Below, piece after piece: positions 63,566 to 64,000 of a stretch of 64,000 nucleotides of DNA. The notes below the pieces were generated by a model. It was given only the letters and a program-made list of their open reading frames with translations, searched no databases and was not told the DNA's origin. The stretch is taken from the NCBI RefSeq assembly GCF_000342165.1, contig NZ_AMRV01000003.1:186001-250000 (forward strand). The letters are read 5' to 3'. The stretch is from Pacificimonas flava. GTDB taxonomy: Bacteria > Pseudomonadota > Alphaproteobacteria > Sphingomonadales > Sphingomonadaceae. Position 1 is the stretch's first letter. Each line of letters begins with the position of its first letter. The position numbers and the translations under genes were made by a program.

Positions 63566-64000
63566 ATGTCCGGTGCAACAGCACTTACGGTTCCTGCCGA
63601 TCTGGAACGATGGGCCGAACGCATTCTTTCCCGCGCGCAAGATCAGGGTCTGTCCCTGGTCACGGCGGAAAGCTGCACGGGGGGGCTGCTCGCCGCCCTC
63701 CTGACCGATGTGGAGGGCGTCAGCGGCGTGTTCGAACGCGGATTCGTCACGTACAGCAAGCCGTCGAAATGCGAACTCCTCTGCGTGCCGGAGGATCTGG
63801 CGGACCGCTGCGGCCTGGTCAGCGAGGAGGTCGCGCGCGCCATGGCGGCGGGCGCACTGAAACAATCCCACGGCGACATCGCCCTCTCCATCACGGGCTA
63901 TGCCGGCGGCAGCAAGGATGAAGAACCCGGCCTCGTCCATCTCGCCTGCCAGAGGCGCGGCAGACCGGCGGCCCATCAACACCATCGCTTTGGCGATATC
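63566..64000 (+). CDS. pncC: PncC/CinA-type nicotinamide-nucleotide amidase, N-terminal part
   Basis: The visible 145 residues read MSGATALTVPADLERWAERI and then LSLVTAESCTGGLLAALLTDVEGVSGVFERGF, the hallmark of the CinA C-terminal (PncC) domain, with the catalytic Ser in AESCTGG. SITGYAGGSKDEEPGLVHLA corresponds to the conserved GIAGP-GG segment; here GYAGG is slightly unusual. The enzyme removes ammonia from nicotinamide mononucleotide in NAD recycling. The frame runs off the right edge, so its end is not seen. Start is ATG 63566, 132 bases after hutC. It is probably core-genome. Confidence 0.85.
   Translation, partial: MSGATALTVPADLERWAERILSRAQDQGLSLVTAESCTGGLLAALLTDVEGVSGVFERGFVTYSKPSKCELLCVPEDLADRCGLVSEEVARAMAAGALKQSHGDIALSITGYAGGSKDEEPGLVHLACQRRGRPAAHQHHRFGDI

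Noticed and set aside
1-64000. CRISPR arrays, tRNA or rRNA genes, prophage structural genes
   Set aside because: No regularly spaced repeats, no tRNA-like cloverleaf or rRNA sequence and no phage genes were seen on reading both strands.

Overview
The window looks like an alphaproteobacterial chromosome, most likely Sphingomonadales or a near relative. The grounds are high GC, a PEP-CTERM protein behind a sigma-54 promoter, a large TonB-dependent receptor, Czc/Cus RND pumps and a five-step (HutF/HutG) histidine pathway. This placement is inference; there is no rRNA, tRNA or housekeeping marker apart from a partial pncC/cinA-type gene at the right edge.

Region 1 (1-5.6 kb) is a probable defence island. 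A minus-strand operon encodes a 62-residue basic protein, a ComEC-like metallo-beta-lactamase-fold protein, a fused E2-E1-JAB protein with all catalytic residues in place, and the start of an unknown gene cut by the window edge. Divergent from it are a WYL-domain regulator and a minimal nucleotidyltransferase. The set resembles bacterial ubiquitin-like conjugation modules and is the best candidate for a little-described system.

Region 2 (6.2-42.5 kb) is a large heavy-metal resistance island. In order it holds dmeRF (Ni/Co) with a recognisable DmeR/RcnR-type site; a methyltransferase; two CDF-type exporters and a SpoIIAA-like protein; czcICBA; a third CDF-type protein; an acetolactate synthase-like enzyme; a copper operon (cusCBA, a CusF-like lipoprotein, a small Met-rich membrane protein, and a multicopper oxidase broken by an in-frame TAA); an SDR-SPW-VKOR fusion; a decayed IS21 istA; the PEP-CTERM/CHRD gene; an IS3 scrap; a Cu/Ag P-type ATPase operon; small periplasmic copper proteins (Met-rich, DUF411, DUF2231); and cnrYXH (ECF sigma, anti-sigma, sensor) followed directly by copAB.

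Region 3 (42.7-54.3 kb) is a histidine-utilisation cluster. A TonB-dependent receptor and two PepSY membrane proteins precede hutFUHG (minus), hutI (plus) and hutC (minus). The identical 12-bp palindrome CTGTATATACAG, matching the known HutC site TGTA-N2-TACA, lies before the receptor and between hutF and hutI, so the receptor/PepSY operon probably belongs to the hut regulon.

Region 4 (54.3-56.1 kb) is a scar with an IS5-type transposase fragment and an orphan DUF2384 (MbcA/ParS/Xre) antitoxin.

Region 5 (56.2-63.4 kb) is a second complete hut cluster (hutIHGU minus, hutFC plus) of different gene order and visibly diverged proteins. It has a different 18-bp palindrome, centred on TGTCTAGACA, between its two arms. 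The two clusters thus look like independently acquired pathways with separate HutC/operator pairs. A pncC/cinA-type gene runs off the right edge.
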